NCBI RefSeq assembly: GCF_024498355.1
Contig: NZ_CP101833.1
Location: forward strand, 2,895,001 to 2,959,000
Direction: 5' to 3'
From: Bacillus pumilus
GTDB taxonomy: Bacteria > Bacillota > Bacilli > Bacillales > Bacillaceae
Length of the DNA: 64,000 nucleotides
Both the position numbers and the translations under genes were made by a program. The notes under the pieces were generated by a model. That model made no database searches and was not told the DNA's origin. It saw only the letters and a list, made by a program, of their open reading frames with translations. Shown here piece after piece: positions 1 through 8,001 of this stretch. Within the stretch, counting starts at the first letter, position 1, and the number at the start of each line of letters is the position of its first letter.

Positions 1-849
1 GCACAGCAGCTTCGAATTTATTTATTTTCTCAGGAACTCATCAATGAAAATAACTTCGATCTTGTGATCAATCAATTTATTCGAGACAATGAAACACGGA
101 GAGGGAGTCTTGTCTTCATGACCTCAGAGAAGCCTGGAGACATGCTGAGAATCAGTGATGCCGGGCAGCCAGCTTCATCCACCCTATACGACATTTCAGG
201 GAATACAAAAACGACCATTCGTATGTTCAAGCCGGTCTCGTTAGGAGATATTTCTTCTGCCATGCAAAACAACGTATCCTTTGCGCTTCCGAAAGTCAGT
301 GTCGATCAGGGCAAATTAATATTGGACGGTGCCTCTATTATTAAAAATAGACGATTTCTCACCAACATCTCTCCGTTAGCGGTGCAGTCTTGTAACTTGT
401 TGACTGGGGACGCAAAAGGCGGAGTCATTGAATTTGAATATGATCAAAGCATCTATTCTTTTGAGATTTTTAAACTTAAGCACAACATCGAGACCCATAA
501 AACAGCCAATGGCAGATATCAATTTGATGTGTCAGTGGAGATTGATGGAAGATTGTCTGAGGATTGGAATGAGCGAGAGAACGCATTTAATGAAAAGTAT
601 CTTCAAGAGATTGAGGATGTCGTGGCACGCCGGTTAGAAAAAAACGTGAACAATTTCGTTGAGGAATTACAGAACGAGATCAAAGCAGATATTTGTGGAT
701 TTTATCAAAAAGCGAGTATTGCATACCCGAAGGACTTTCGAAAAGAAGCGAAGCATTGGGATGAGATTTTTAGTGAATCGGATATTCGTTACAAGGCAAA
801 TGTGAAAATCCGTGACTTCGGGACTAAGGGCGCAACACAATCCTTATAG
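1..849 (+). CDS. gerAC: Spore germinant receptor subunit C, Ger(x)C family (5' end outside window)
   Basis: The reading frame is open from base 1, so the start lies upstream of the window and about 282 codons are present. The protein matches the C-terminal domain of Ger(x)C lipoproteins: a mixed alpha/beta region, then a helix rich in E and K (EDVVARRLEKNVNNFVEEL) and a closing KHWDEIF...VKIRDFGTKG block typical of the family. These lipoproteins sit on the outer face of the inner spore membrane as part of an A-B-C germinant receptor. The next landmark is the lia operon, as for gerA in B. subtilis, so gerAC is the likely identity. The family is clear; the paralogue is inferred from gene order. 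Confidence 0.75.
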   Translation, partial: AQQLRIYLFSQELINENNFDLVINQFIRDNETRRGSLVFMTSEKPGDMLRISDAGQPASSTLYDISGNTKTTIRMFKPVSLGDISSAMQNNVSFALPKVSVDQGKLILDGASIIKNRRFLTNISPLAVQSCNLLTGDAKGGVIEFEYDQSIYSFEIFKLKHNIETHKTANGRYQFDVSVEIDGRLSEDWNERENAFNEKYLQEIEDVVARRLEKNVNNFVEELQNEIKADICGFYQKASIAYPKDFRKEAKHWDEIFSESDIRYKANVKIRDFGTKGATQSL

Positions 850-886
850 AGTATGTTAAAATGGTAAGAAAAAAAGGGTGTCAATC

Positions 887-1255
887 ATGAAACGAGCTTT
901 ACTTTCGGCCGGCATTCTATTTTTGATTCTAGGAATACTTCTGTTAATCGTTGTATTCATGCAGTCAAAAGAAGATTTCTTCATTGAAGCCGACAGCTTT
1001 TCGAGCACATTTTTGATCGTGATTTATTATGGACAAACCCCTGCGCTCCTTCTGATTGGAGGCGGATTATTCGTCGGACTTTCACAGATCATTGATTTGC
1101 AGGAGAAAAAAGCAGCAGTGGCAAAGGAGAGCGTAAAGCTATTATCCGAAATGAAGAAAACACTGGAAGACAAATCGGCCGAGGAGCAAGAGGCTTTTCC
1201 AGTTCCTGAGCTCCATCAACTATCCGAACGTCCGATCACAGGACAGAAGGACTAA
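887..1255 (+). CDS. Small two-helix membrane protein, unknown function
   Basis: I do not recognise a named family. About 122 residues from the ATG at 887, chosen because AAAGGGTG ends 6 bases upstream; a GTG at 878 would put the ribosome site inside the gene. Residues ~5-28 and ~50-70 are hydrophobic (ILFLILGILLLIVVFM; LIVIYYGQTPALLLIGGGLF) and the C-terminal half is a charged cytoplasmic tail with a short K/E-rich helix. It follows gerAC by 37 bases in the same direction and ends at a rho-independent terminator, so it may be the last gene of the germinant-receptor transcript. No function is inferred. Confidence 0.6.
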   Translation: MKRALLSAGILFLILGILLLIVVFMQSKEDFFIEADSFSSTFLIVIYYGQTPALLLIGGGLFVGLSQIIDLQEKKAAVAKESVKLLSEMKKTLEDKSAEEQEAFPVPELHQLSERPITGQKD

Positions 1256-1269
1256 TTTACGCATGTTCT

Positions 1270-1298
1270 AGCAGCTTTCATTTGAAAGCTGTTTTTTT
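1270..1298 (+). terminator. Rho-independent terminator after the gerAC transcript
   Basis: CAGCTTTCA / TGAAAGCTG stem with a very tight loop, followed by seven T on the plus strand. It sits exactly between two converging transcripts and probably also helps stop lia transcription arriving from the other side. Confidence 0.75.
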
Positions 1299-1932
1299 AT
1301 TGAATCAGCTTATGGCGATGTGCATACACAGCCGCTTGTGTGCGATCTTCTACATCGAGTTTTGAAAGAATGTTGGTAATATGCGTCTTCACCGTTTTAA
1401 TTGTAATAAATAATTCCTCGGCAATAACCTTATTCGATTTTCCATCCGCAATCAGCTTCAATATTTCCATTTCCCTTGCTGTTAATGTATCGTGCAGGAT
1501 TGACCCATTTGATGAATGACGGAGTTTATTCATGACCTTTCCAGCCACTTTTGATTCAAGTCTTGGTTCGCCGATACTCGCAGACCTAATGGCATCAGCA
1601 ATTTCTCCTGCCTTGGATGTCTTTAATAAGTAGCTCAAAGCACCAGCCTCAATGACTGGATAGACTTTATCATCATCAATAAAGCTCGTCAGAACGATAA
1701 TTTTGGCATCTTCGATTTCCTGACAAATTCTTTTCGTTGCTTCGATACCATCCATTCCTTCCATCACAAGATCCATTAAAATCACATCTGGCTTTAGTTC
1801 AACCGCTAGCTCTACACCTTTTTGTCCATCTGACGCTTCACCGATGACTTCAATATCAGCCTGTGCCTCTAAAAAGGCGGCAAGCCCCATTCTCACCATT
1901 TCGTGATCGTCGATTAAAAGCACTCGAATCAT
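1297..1932 (-). CDS. liaR: Response regulator LiaR (NarL/LuxR type)
   Basis: 211 residues. An N-terminal receiver domain has the acidic pair DD at 8-9 and phospho-acceptor D54 (LMDLVMEGMDG), and a C-terminal LuxR-type helix-turn-helix (LTAREMEILKLIADGKSNK... TVKTHITNIL) occupies ~145-205. LiaR is activated by LiaS on cell-wall stress (bacitracin, other lipid II binders) and turns on the liaI promoter. Its start overlaps the liaS stop by 4 bases (ATGA), so the two are translationally coupled. It is the last gene of the minus-strand operon liaI-H-G-F-S-R. Confidence 0.95.
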   Translation of the reverse strand: MIRVLLIDDHEMVRMGLAAFLEAQADIEVIGEASDGQKGVELAVELKPDVILMDLVMEGMDGIEATKRICQEIEDAKIIVLTSFIDDDKVYPVIEAGALSYLLKTSKAGEIADAIRSASIGEPRLESKVAGKVMNKLRHSSNGSILHDTLTAREMEILKLIADGKSNKVIAEELFITIKTVKTHITNILSKLDVEDRTQAAVYAHRHKLIQ

Positions 1933-2993
1933 CGAACGTTCTCTCCTTTTCCTTCATCAAAAATGGGAACCTTCACATCAATTTGTGTTCCTTTTCCTTC
2001 AAATGACATAATCTCTGCGACACCGCCCACTTCACTTGTTCTTTCTCGAATCGATTCAAGCCCGTAGGAGGCCGTCTTCACATGATCCGTTTGAAAACCG
2101 ATACCGTTGTCGATGATCTTCAGCTGCACTTGCCGATTTCTAATAAGCAGACGCACGGTTACCTTTGTCGCCTTTGCATGACGAAACACATTTGAAAGGG
2201 CTTCTTGCACAATTCGGAATAGGTGGTCTTCCACCCCTTTAGATAACGGGACATCATCTTCGATTTCCCAATCAATATCAATCGGCTGCTTTGCCTGGAA
2301 TTCATTTAGCAGTTCAATCAAGCCTTTTTTCAAGTCTTTTCCTTCAAGCGTGATCGGCCTTAGATGCAGAAGTAGTGCGCGCATCTCATTTTGTGCATCG
2401 CCAGCCATTCGTTCGACAAGACGCATTTGCTTTAAAATCTTTTCATCCTGTTCCTTCATTCCTTCAAGAATGGCAGAGGTCATCATGGAAATCGCAAATA
2501 ACTGCTGGCTGACCGCATCATGCAGCTCACGCGCTAAACGCTGACGCTCTCCTGAGACAACCGATTTCTTCATTTGAACCTGCCATTCAGCCCGTTCATT
2601 TGAGAGCTTTTGTAAGGAGGCAACTTGCCCCTCAATCCGTTTCGCCATCTCATTTAATTGATCGGCCGCTAAGCCAATTTCATCGTCACCTAGAGACGGC
2701 AGCCTATACGCAAAGTTCCCATTTTCAAACTTCAAAATCGACTCCACAAGCTGATCCAGCCGTTTCTTATGCTGATAGCCAAACACATGCCCGGCAGAAA
2801 CGCCAATGACAAGACTAATGATGAGTAAAATACAAAAAAACGGGATGCCGAACCACCGCGTAGACAGCAGGATCATGGGGTCAAGCTGATAATAAAAAAA
2901 CATCGGTAGCGTCGTCATGATGACAACACCGAGCGAGATCCCAACTGCGAGACGAACAGATTGCCACTGGATGCCTAAATGCAGTTTCCTCAT
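1929..2993 (-). CDS. liaS: Sensor histidine kinase LiaS
   Basis: 354 residues. Two membrane helices (~17-37 and ~48-70) enclose a very short outer loop, as in intramembrane-sensing kinases. A HAMP-like linker follows, then HisKA_3 with H158 (RQRLARELHDAVSQQ) and an ATPase domain with N box (EALSNVFRHA) and G boxes (DNGIGF; YGLESIRERT). It phosphorylates LiaR and is held inactive by the membrane protein LiaF, whose gene ends 4 bases inside this start. The short loop and gene context make LiaS secure. Confidence 0.95.
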   Translation of the reverse strand: MRKLHLGIQWQSVRLAVGISLGVVIMTTLPMFFYYQLDPMILLSTRWFGIPFFCILLIISLVIGVSAGHVFGYQHKKRLDQLVESILKFENGNFAYRLPSLGDDEIGLAADQLNEMAKRIEGQVASLQKLSNERAEWQVQMKKSVVSGERQRLARELHDAVSQQLFAISMMTSAILEGMKEQDEKILKQMRLVERMAGDAQNEMRALLLHLRPITLEGKDLKKGLIELLNEFQAKQPIDIDWEIEDDVPLSKGVEDHLFRIVQEALSNVFRHAKATKVTVRLLIRNRQVQLKIIDNGIGFQTDHVKTASYGLESIRERTSEVGGVAEIMSFEGKGTQIDVKVPIFDEGKGENVR

Positions 2994-3715
2994 AAGTACC
3001 TCACATCCACATCCCCAATCAGTAGAGAAATGGAGATTTTCACTTTTCGCTTACTCTCATCGTAATCATTGGTCATCACATACACCTTACTGCCGAACCC
3101 GCTTCTTTTTTCATCAATGATTTTCATATCACCAATGGCAGCTGAAGCACTCACACATACTTCAATATCCTGCGGTACGTAAATATCCACATCTCCAATA
3201 AGTCCACTGATGACGATGGTGCTTTCTTCTTCCGCGATGATGGCCTTTGATAAGTCGATTTTGACATCACCAATAAAGCCCGAAATCGTCAAATCACTTA
3301 ATTGAAACGGCTTTTTCATCAGTCTGACTTCACCGATAAAAAAGTCATGCTCTTTGTGCGGCTTTATCTGGCTTTTTGTTTTCTTTTGGTCGCTCTTTTT
3401 TTCAAGATTGACTTTCAGTGAATGCTTTTTCTCGTCTGATGTTTCCTTTTTATCGACATCAAAAACGGGTTTGTTCTTCAATAAGCGATAACCAGCATAG
3501 ATCAAAAAGGCAGCAAATAAATATCCTGTTAAACTAAAAGTGATATTTAGCAGAAACTTCAAGAAGAGAAAGCCGGCAAAAATATAGGAAACTGAACCGA
3601 GCCAACGTTTGGATCGTGAGTGCAGCCAATATCCAGCTAGAGCAAAGAACACAGGCCAAAACAGATCTGCTCCGATCCCAATAATTTTGAGAAATAGATT
3701 AATACCAAAAATCAC
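2990..3715 (-). CDS. liaF: LiaF, membrane inhibitor of LiaS
   Basis: 241 residues. The first ~85 form hydrophobic segments, then comes a charged K-rich linker, then a beta-rich domain (~115-241) with repeating GDV/GDVDI units (SGFIGDVKID, SGLIGDVDIYV, LLIGDVDVRY), the hallmark of the LiaF-like cell-wall-active antibiotic response family. LiaF keeps LiaS silent without stress. It follows liaG by 69 bases and overlaps liaS by 4, so all three are made from the same read-through or constitutive transcript. Confidence 0.93.
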   Translation of the reverse strand: MIFGINLFLKIIGIGADLFWPVFFALAGYWLHSRSKRWLGSVSYIFAGFLFLKFLLNITFSLTGYLFAAFLIYAGYRLLKNKPVFDVDKKETSDEKKHSLKVNLEKKSDQKKTKSQIKPHKEHDFFIGEVRLMKKPFQLSDLTISGFIGDVKIDLSKAIIAEEESTIVISGLIGDVDIYVPQDIEVCVSASAAIGDMKIIDEKRSGFGSKVYVMTNDYDESKRKVKISISLLIGDVDVRYL

Positions 3716-3784
3716 AACAATGATACCTAAAATTTGATTTCTTGAAAAACGCAGTTGACTCGCCTCCTTCCTTTCTTACGTTCA

Positions 3785-4657
3785 TTACCGTAGTTTTAGG
3801 CTGCCACTTGTCATCTCAATATCAACTAAGTGTGTCCCTTTTCCCCGCGTACCTGTAAAGTCTCGACCTTCATTATCGGCTTGATCAAAGTTATACGAAT
3901 GATCGACGCTTCCACTTGTTTTTTTCACTTGGACTTTGAAGTCTCCATCATCTGGCAAATTGAATTTCGCACTGCCTGATGTCATATGAAAGAAGACAGG
4001 TGAATCTATTGTATCAAAACTTGCCGTCAATCTACCGCTTGTCATGCTCAATTGCAGCTCCCCTTTGACATCTTTAATATCGGCACGGCCCGAAGTTGCA
4101 CCAATGTCACTATCCTCCGCATTGATATGAGACACTGAGAGTCTGCCGGATGTAGCTTTGATTTCCACACGTTTTGCTGAGAAATTCTCGGCTGTGAGGT
4201 TACCGCTCGTTGATTTGAGCGTCACATCTTGAAGAGACAGCTTCCCTTCGCCATCTACCTCACTCACACCACCACTTCCACCCGTAATCTTCACATTTTT
4301 ATGATAATTTGTTGGAATCTTCACTAAGAGTTCTCCTTTTTCAAATGAAGAGAAAAACAAGAACCCTTTATTTTCAGCACGGATTTTGAATGTACCGCCT
4401 GTTTGTTCCGCATACATCTTTCCTTTTCCATTGACAACAGACACGGAAATATCAGAACGATTTTCAGGCTCCACCTTTACGCGAAATTGAGAAAGAGAGA
4501 TATCTAAATGATCAACCTCATCTTTTTTCGCTGAAGCTGATGTCACCGCTTTTTCACGGGAAAAACTCAAATGAAAGAGATCTCCATTTTTGAAAAGCAT
4601 CCCAATTATTAAAAACACTCCTACAAGTATACAAATTAGACCGATTAACCGCTTCAT
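3785..4657 (-). CDS. liaG: LiaG, membrane-anchored beta-repeat protein (DUF4097)
   Basis: 290 residues. One N-terminal membrane helix (~3-22) is followed by a repetitive beta-helix region in which TSGxL/TSGRL/TSGS occurs about every 20-25 residues (KSTSGNL, KATSGRL, GATSGRA, MTSGRL, MTSGSA, KTSGSV, MTSGSL). This is typical of DUF4097 adhesin-like domains. The role of LiaG is not established, as far as I recall. It lies downstream of a hairpin that separates it from liaH, so it is expected to be transcribed less than liaIH. Confidence 0.88.
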   Translation of the reverse strand: MKRLIGLICILVGVFLIIGMLFKNGDLFHLSFSREKAVTSASAKKDEVDHLDISLSQFRVKVEPENRSDISVSVVNGKGKMYAEQTGGTFKIRAENKGFLFFSSFEKGELLVKIPTNYHKNVKITGGSGGVSEVDGEGKLSLQDVTLKSTSGNLTAENFSAKRVEIKATSGRLSVSHINAEDSDIGATSGRADIKDVKGELQLSMTSGRLTASFDTIDSPVFFHMTSGSAKFNLPDDGDFKVQVKKTSGSVDHSYNFDQADNEGRDFTGTRGKGTHLVDIEMTSGSLKLR

Positions 4658-4725
4658 TCATATCATCCCTTTATCTTTTGACCTTTTTATTATAAGGAAA
4701 AGCGAAACATAAAGAAATCAAATAT

Positions 4726-4752
4726 CGGAAGAAAAAGCCTGCATTTCTTCCG
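4726..4752 (-). terminator. Hairpin between liaH and liaG
   Basis: Perfect 9 bp stem CGGAAGAAA/TTTCTTCCG about 15-40 bases after the liaH stop, without a strong U tract. In B. subtilis the main induced transcript is liaIH with partial read-through into liaGFSR, and this hairpin is in the right place to do that. Confidence 0.55.
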
Positions 4753-4768
4753 ACTTGACACATCTTCC

Positions 4769-5434
4769 TTATTTTGCTTTCTGCTGTTCAGGCTTCTTCT
4801 CCAGCTTGAGCTTCTGCCATTCTTTTTCAACCTCATCGGCATAATCTAGATGAGCATACGCACCTTGCTCTGCAAATTGTGCATAGCTGCCTGCTTTTGT
4901 CTCCATTTCTTCTATACGATTCTCCATTCGAAGAAATTCCTTATATGCACTTTCACTGTCTACTTTATTTATAGATTCGTTCATATGCTGCTTTGCCTGT
5001 GCGGCATTTGCTCTTGCAATGAGTGCTTGCTTCTTGTCTTTAATATCACGCAGCTTCGTTTCTAAATGCTGCAATTGTTCTTTCAGCTCTTTCAATTGTT
5101 TCACAGATTGCTGGTAGGCATCCTGATACTCCTTATGCTTTTCTTCAAAATACTTCATTTCAGTGAGCGCTTTTCGTGCAAGCTCTTCTTCTCCCGCATG
5201 AAATGCCAGCTCAGCCTGCTTCTTTCGCTTATCAGCAAATGCTTCTGTCTCATCTGCTTGACGCAGGAAGCCTTGCTGAATCGTTTGCTGTTTGATGATC
5301 GCATGTTTCGCTTTGGCAATATCGTCCTCCATATCACGAACGTATTGATTCAGCATCACACGTGGATTCTCCAGTTTATCTAAGCCTTCATTGACGGTTG
5401 CAACAAACATATCTCTTACTCTTCTTAATACCAT
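4769..5434 (-). CDS. liaH: LiaH, PspA/IM30-family envelope-stress protein
   Basis: 221 residues, almost entirely coiled-coil. It starts MVLRRVRDMFVATVNEGLDK, followed by ENPRVMLNQYVRDMEDDI, which is the conserved N-terminus of the PspA family, and has long K/E/Q-rich helices to ~200. LiaH forms large oligomeric rings that are recruited to the membrane by LiaI under cell-wall antibiotic stress. It lies 15 bases downstream of liaI and is the main output of the LiaR-driven promoter. Confidence 0.95.
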   Translation of the reverse strand: MVLRRVRDMFVATVNEGLDKLENPRVMLNQYVRDMEDDIAKAKHAIIKQQTIQQGFLRQADETEAFADKRKKQAELAFHAGEEELARKALTEMKYFEEKHKEYQDAYQQSVKQLKELKEQLQHLETKLRDIKDKKQALIARANAAQAKQHMNESINKVDSESAYKEFLRMENRIEEMETKAGSYAQFAEQGAYAHLDYADEVEKEWQKLKLEKKPEQQKAK

Positions 5435-5449
5435 TTAATATTCCTCCCT

Positions 5450-5842
5450 TTATTTTTTCTTTAAAAAGTCTTCCCATTCTTGATCAAATGACGTATGGAT
5501 GGGTTCTTCCATGTTCGGTGCCGCACCCGGCTCCCCATATGATCTGCCTGATGATTCTTTAGCTGATTCACCATTTACCATCGTCCAGCCAAAATAGAGA
5601 AGTGCTCCAGCAAATGCAATTCCGAGTAAAAATGGCAGAGATTGCACAACGAGCAGCACACCGATGACAGCTAGAATGACACCTGCGGTTTTACTGCCTT
5701 TATCATATTTTTTTACGCCTACATAGATGAGCCACGCCCCAATAAGAGTTGGGATCAGCCCTCCTAGTGAACCACCAAAGAAGATGGATAAACCGACAAA
5801 CATAAGAATCGAACCGATGATTGTTTTACTTGTTATTTTCAT
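5450..5842 (-). CDS. liaI: LiaI, small membrane anchor for LiaH
   Basis: 130 residues from the ATG at 5842, chosen because AAAGGAGG sits 7 bases upstream; a second ATG two codons earlier (5848) is too close to that site. Hydrophobic helices lie at ~5-45 (SILMFVGLSIFFGGSLGGLI) and ~55-95, and the charged C-terminal tail ends in EDFLKKK. It is the first gene of the operon and provides the membrane docking site for LiaH. Confidence 0.9.
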   Translation of the reverse strand: MKITSKTIIGSILMFVGLSIFFGGSLGGLIPTLIGAWLIYVGVKKYDKGSKTAGVILAVIGVLLVVQSLPFLLGIAFAGALLYFGWTMVNGESAKESSGRSYGEPGAAPNMEEPIHTSFDQEWEDFLKKK

Positions 5843-5873
5843 CTTCATGCCTCCTTTCTTGCTCCTTGCTTTT

Positions 5874-5942
5874 ACTATAGTCAAAAAAGAAAGCTAGCAA
5901 AACGTGTCGCAGATTGATCTTTGATTGCGACCAGAGTCGTAA
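5874..5942 (-). promoter_or_regulatory. liaI promoter with LiaR box
   Basis: Minus-strand TATAGT at 5874-5879 is a good -10; the -35 is weak (TTTTGC at 5897-5902, 17 bp spacing), as expected for an activator-dependent promoter. At 5925-5942 there is a 7-4-7 inverted repeat, TTGCGAC-CAGA-GTCGTAA, with one mismatch between the arms. That is the architecture of the LiaR operator, centred about 65 bp upstream of the predicted start. Confidence 0.75.
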
Positions 5943-5972
5943 CTATGCTCAGACTAAGCGTTAGAATCCAAC

Positions 5973-6003
5973 AAAAAAGCACTCTTCTGATTCGAAGAGT
6001 GCT
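5973..6003 (-). terminator. Terminator of yvqK
   Basis: AGCACTCTTC/GAAGAGTGCT 10 bp stem with a 6-base loop, followed on the minus strand by six T. It isolates the lia operon from upstream transcription. Confidence 0.85.
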
Positions 6004-6008
6004 TCCCT

Positions 6009-6578
6009 TTATTTAGAACGAAACACGTCTGCACTTCGTTCATATTCAACATCCGTTTCACCGAGCCGATGATTGACGATACGTGCGGCTGCAAACAAAT
6101 AGTCAGAAAGACGGTTCACATATGTGAGCGTAACTGCTGGAATCTCCTCCTGCTTCGCCAGCGTCACAATATGCCGCTCTGCTCTTCTGACGACTGTCCG
6201 CGCTACATGCAAGAAAGCAGCGCCTTCCTGGCCACCCGGTAAAATAAACTTGGTAAGCGGTGAGGCTTCCTCTACATACACATCCATTCTTTGCTCAAGG
6301 AATGCCACCGATTTTTCTGTTAATTTGCCTTCTTTACGCGGCTTCAATGCTGCCAAATCGCCGCCGCAGTCAAAAAGCTCATGCTGAATGACGATCAGCT
6401 CTGACAAGATATCTTGAAACAATTCGCCATGCTGCCGTAAATTTGCATGCGCAAGTCCAATGAAGCTATTCGCCTCATCTAACGTACCGTACGCTTCTAC
6501 TCTCATGTCATCTTTATCGGCTCTTCCACCAATCAAGCCTGTTTGGCCTTGATCCCCGGTTTTTGTATAAAGTTTCAT
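6009..6578 (-). CDS. yvqK: ATP:cob(I)alamin adenosyltransferase, PduO type
   Basis: 189 residues, full length for PduO-type enzymes. The N-terminal MKLYTKTGDQGQTGLIGG ATP-binding motif and the C-terminal AARTVVRRAER / NRLSDYLFAAAR motifs are both present. It transfers the adenosyl group of ATP to cob(I)alamin to make coenzyme B12. It lies just downstream of the btuFCD importer genes on the same strand but behind their terminator. The pairing of uptake and adenosylation suggests a cobalamin-scavenging lifestyle; no cobalamin synthesis gene is in the window. Confidence 0.93.
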   Translation of the reverse strand: MKLYTKTGDQGQTGLIGGRADKDDMRVEAYGTLDEANSFIGLAHANLRQHGELFQDILSELIVIQHELFDCGGDLAALKPRKEGKLTEKSVAFLEQRMDVYVEEASPLTKFILPGGQEGAAFLHVARTVVRRAERHIVTLAKQEEIPAVTLTYVNRLSDYLFAAARIVNHRLGETDVEYERSADVFRSK

Positions 6579-6694
6579 CGGTTTTCCCCCTGTCTATCGC
6601 TTTGTCCTCTTAGTATACCCTGAAGTGAATAGGATGTATTTGTTTTACTGAAACACTGTGATTTTCATGTTCTGTCGATTTGAATACGAAACGC

Positions 6695-6723
6695 AAAAAA
6701 GTGAACGAGTCCGTTCACTTTTT
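6695..6723 (-). terminator. Terminator of btuFCD
   Basis: AAAAAAGTGAACG / CGTTCACTTTTT with a 4-base loop, flanked by T on both strands. The stop codon of btuD (6715-6717) lies inside the stem. Confidence 0.85.
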
Positions 6724-8001
6724 AATTGCATCCAATGTATGTAGAAGACGGTGCACTTTTTTTCGTAATCTTACGTGTAAAATAACATCAGGTTCCTTCT
6801 CTATGGCATTGGCAGAAGCGATACAAAGATGATGGATGGGGATGCTCGTCTCTTGTTGAATGATCTGCATAAGCTGACTCATCAGCTGAATAGACGCTCC
6901 ATCTGATAAAGACCCTTTCAGCACAAGCCAAACGGTCAGCTTTTCTTGCTGACGCATCCCGTAAAGAACTATATCCTCTTCATTGTCTTCTGCGGCGTAT
7001 TGCTTTGGTCCATCAGATTGGCGGAGAAACAAGCTGCCTTCACAACCATCTAGCATTTCATGAAGAGTTTCAGTTCCCGTTCCGAGTGATCTTTTCCAAA
7101 AGAAGCCTCCGCTTTTCTCATGTGAAGAAAGTATGCGAAGCGGCTGTTTGATGGAAAACGTCATTCCTTTTGAGCCATGTGTTCTCCAGCCATCCGCTAA
7201 CTTCACACTTGATGCTTTAGAAGTGGCAGCAGGCTCAATCATCAGCTGTGGGTTTGCTCGCAGTGGATGCTGGAGCGGTGTAACATTCGTTTCATACACA
7301 CGGTTGATCCGCTCTGTCGTCAAGACGTGATGCGGCTGTCCTAACATTTCAGCCTTTCCTTCATGAATCAGCAGCAGCCGATCGCAATACAGACTGGCGA
7401 TGTTTACATCATGAAACACACCGACCACCGTTAATCTAGAGGAAGTGGTCTCTTCTTTAATTAAATCAAGCAATTCTTTTTGATAGGCTAAATCAAGAAA
7501 ACTTGTTGGTTCATCCAGCAATAAATATTCAGGCTGCTGAGCTAATGCCTGAGCCAAATACACGCGCTGCTGTTCTCCCCCGCTTAACTCATGGATAGAT
7601 TGATCCTTAAATTGAGCAACATCCGTTTGTTCCATCACTCTGCTTACGACCTGCACATCTTCTTTCGTGACAGATTGCAGCCATCCTTTTTGATAAGGAT
7701 AACGCCCAAATTGAACAGTTTCTTCGACTGTAAATGAGAAGGCCTGCTCGGTTTTCTGCGGTAAAACAGCTAGTTTTTGTGCAAGCGTTTTCGGCCGGTA
7801 GGATTGAACCAGATGACCGCTTAGGCGTACTTGACCGCTCTCTGGTGCTAAAATACCTGCTATCATTTTGAGCAAGGTCGTCTTGCCGCTCCCATTTGGT
7901 CCAAGTATACCGAGAAATTCTCCTTGCTTCACCTCAAAACTGATGCCACGAATGACCTCTTTCTCACCATACCCACCTTTAACTTCCTTCACTTGAATCA
8001 T
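6715..8001 (-). CDS. btuD: Cobalamin ABC transporter ATP-binding protein with C-terminal extension
   Basis: 428 residues. The N-terminal ~250 form an ABC ATPase of the FecE/BtuD type: Walker A GPNGSGKTT (~34-42), signature LSGGEQQRV (~140), Walker B YLLLDEPTS, and an H-loop in VFHDVN. The last ~160 residues are an added domain of unknown role, as in B. subtilis YvrA (about 440 residues); it is vaguely like the CbiZ/amidohydrolase region but I cannot support catalysis. The start overlaps the btuC stop by 4 bases, so the two are coupled. Confidence 0.85.
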   Translation of the reverse strand: MIQVKEVKGGYGEKEVIRGISFEVKQGEFLGILGPNGSGKTTLLKMIAGILAPESGQVRLSGHLVQSYRPKTLAQKLAVLPQKTEQAFSFTVEETVQFGRYPYQKGWLQSVTKEDVQVVSRVMEQTDVAQFKDQSIHELSGGEQQRVYLAQALAQQPEYLLLDEPTSFLDLAYQKELLDLIKEETTSSRLTVVGVFHDVNIASLYCDRLLLIHEGKAEMLGQPHHVLTTERINRVYETNVTPLQHPLRANPQLMIEPAATSKASSVKLADGWRTHGSKGMTFSIKQPLRILSSHEKSGGFFWKRSLGTGTETLHEMLDGCEGSLFLRQSDGPKQYAAEDNEEDIVLYGMRQQEKLTVWLVLKGSLSDGASIQLMSQLMQIIQQETSIPIHHLCIASANAIEKEPDVILHVRLRKKVHRLLHTLDAIKK

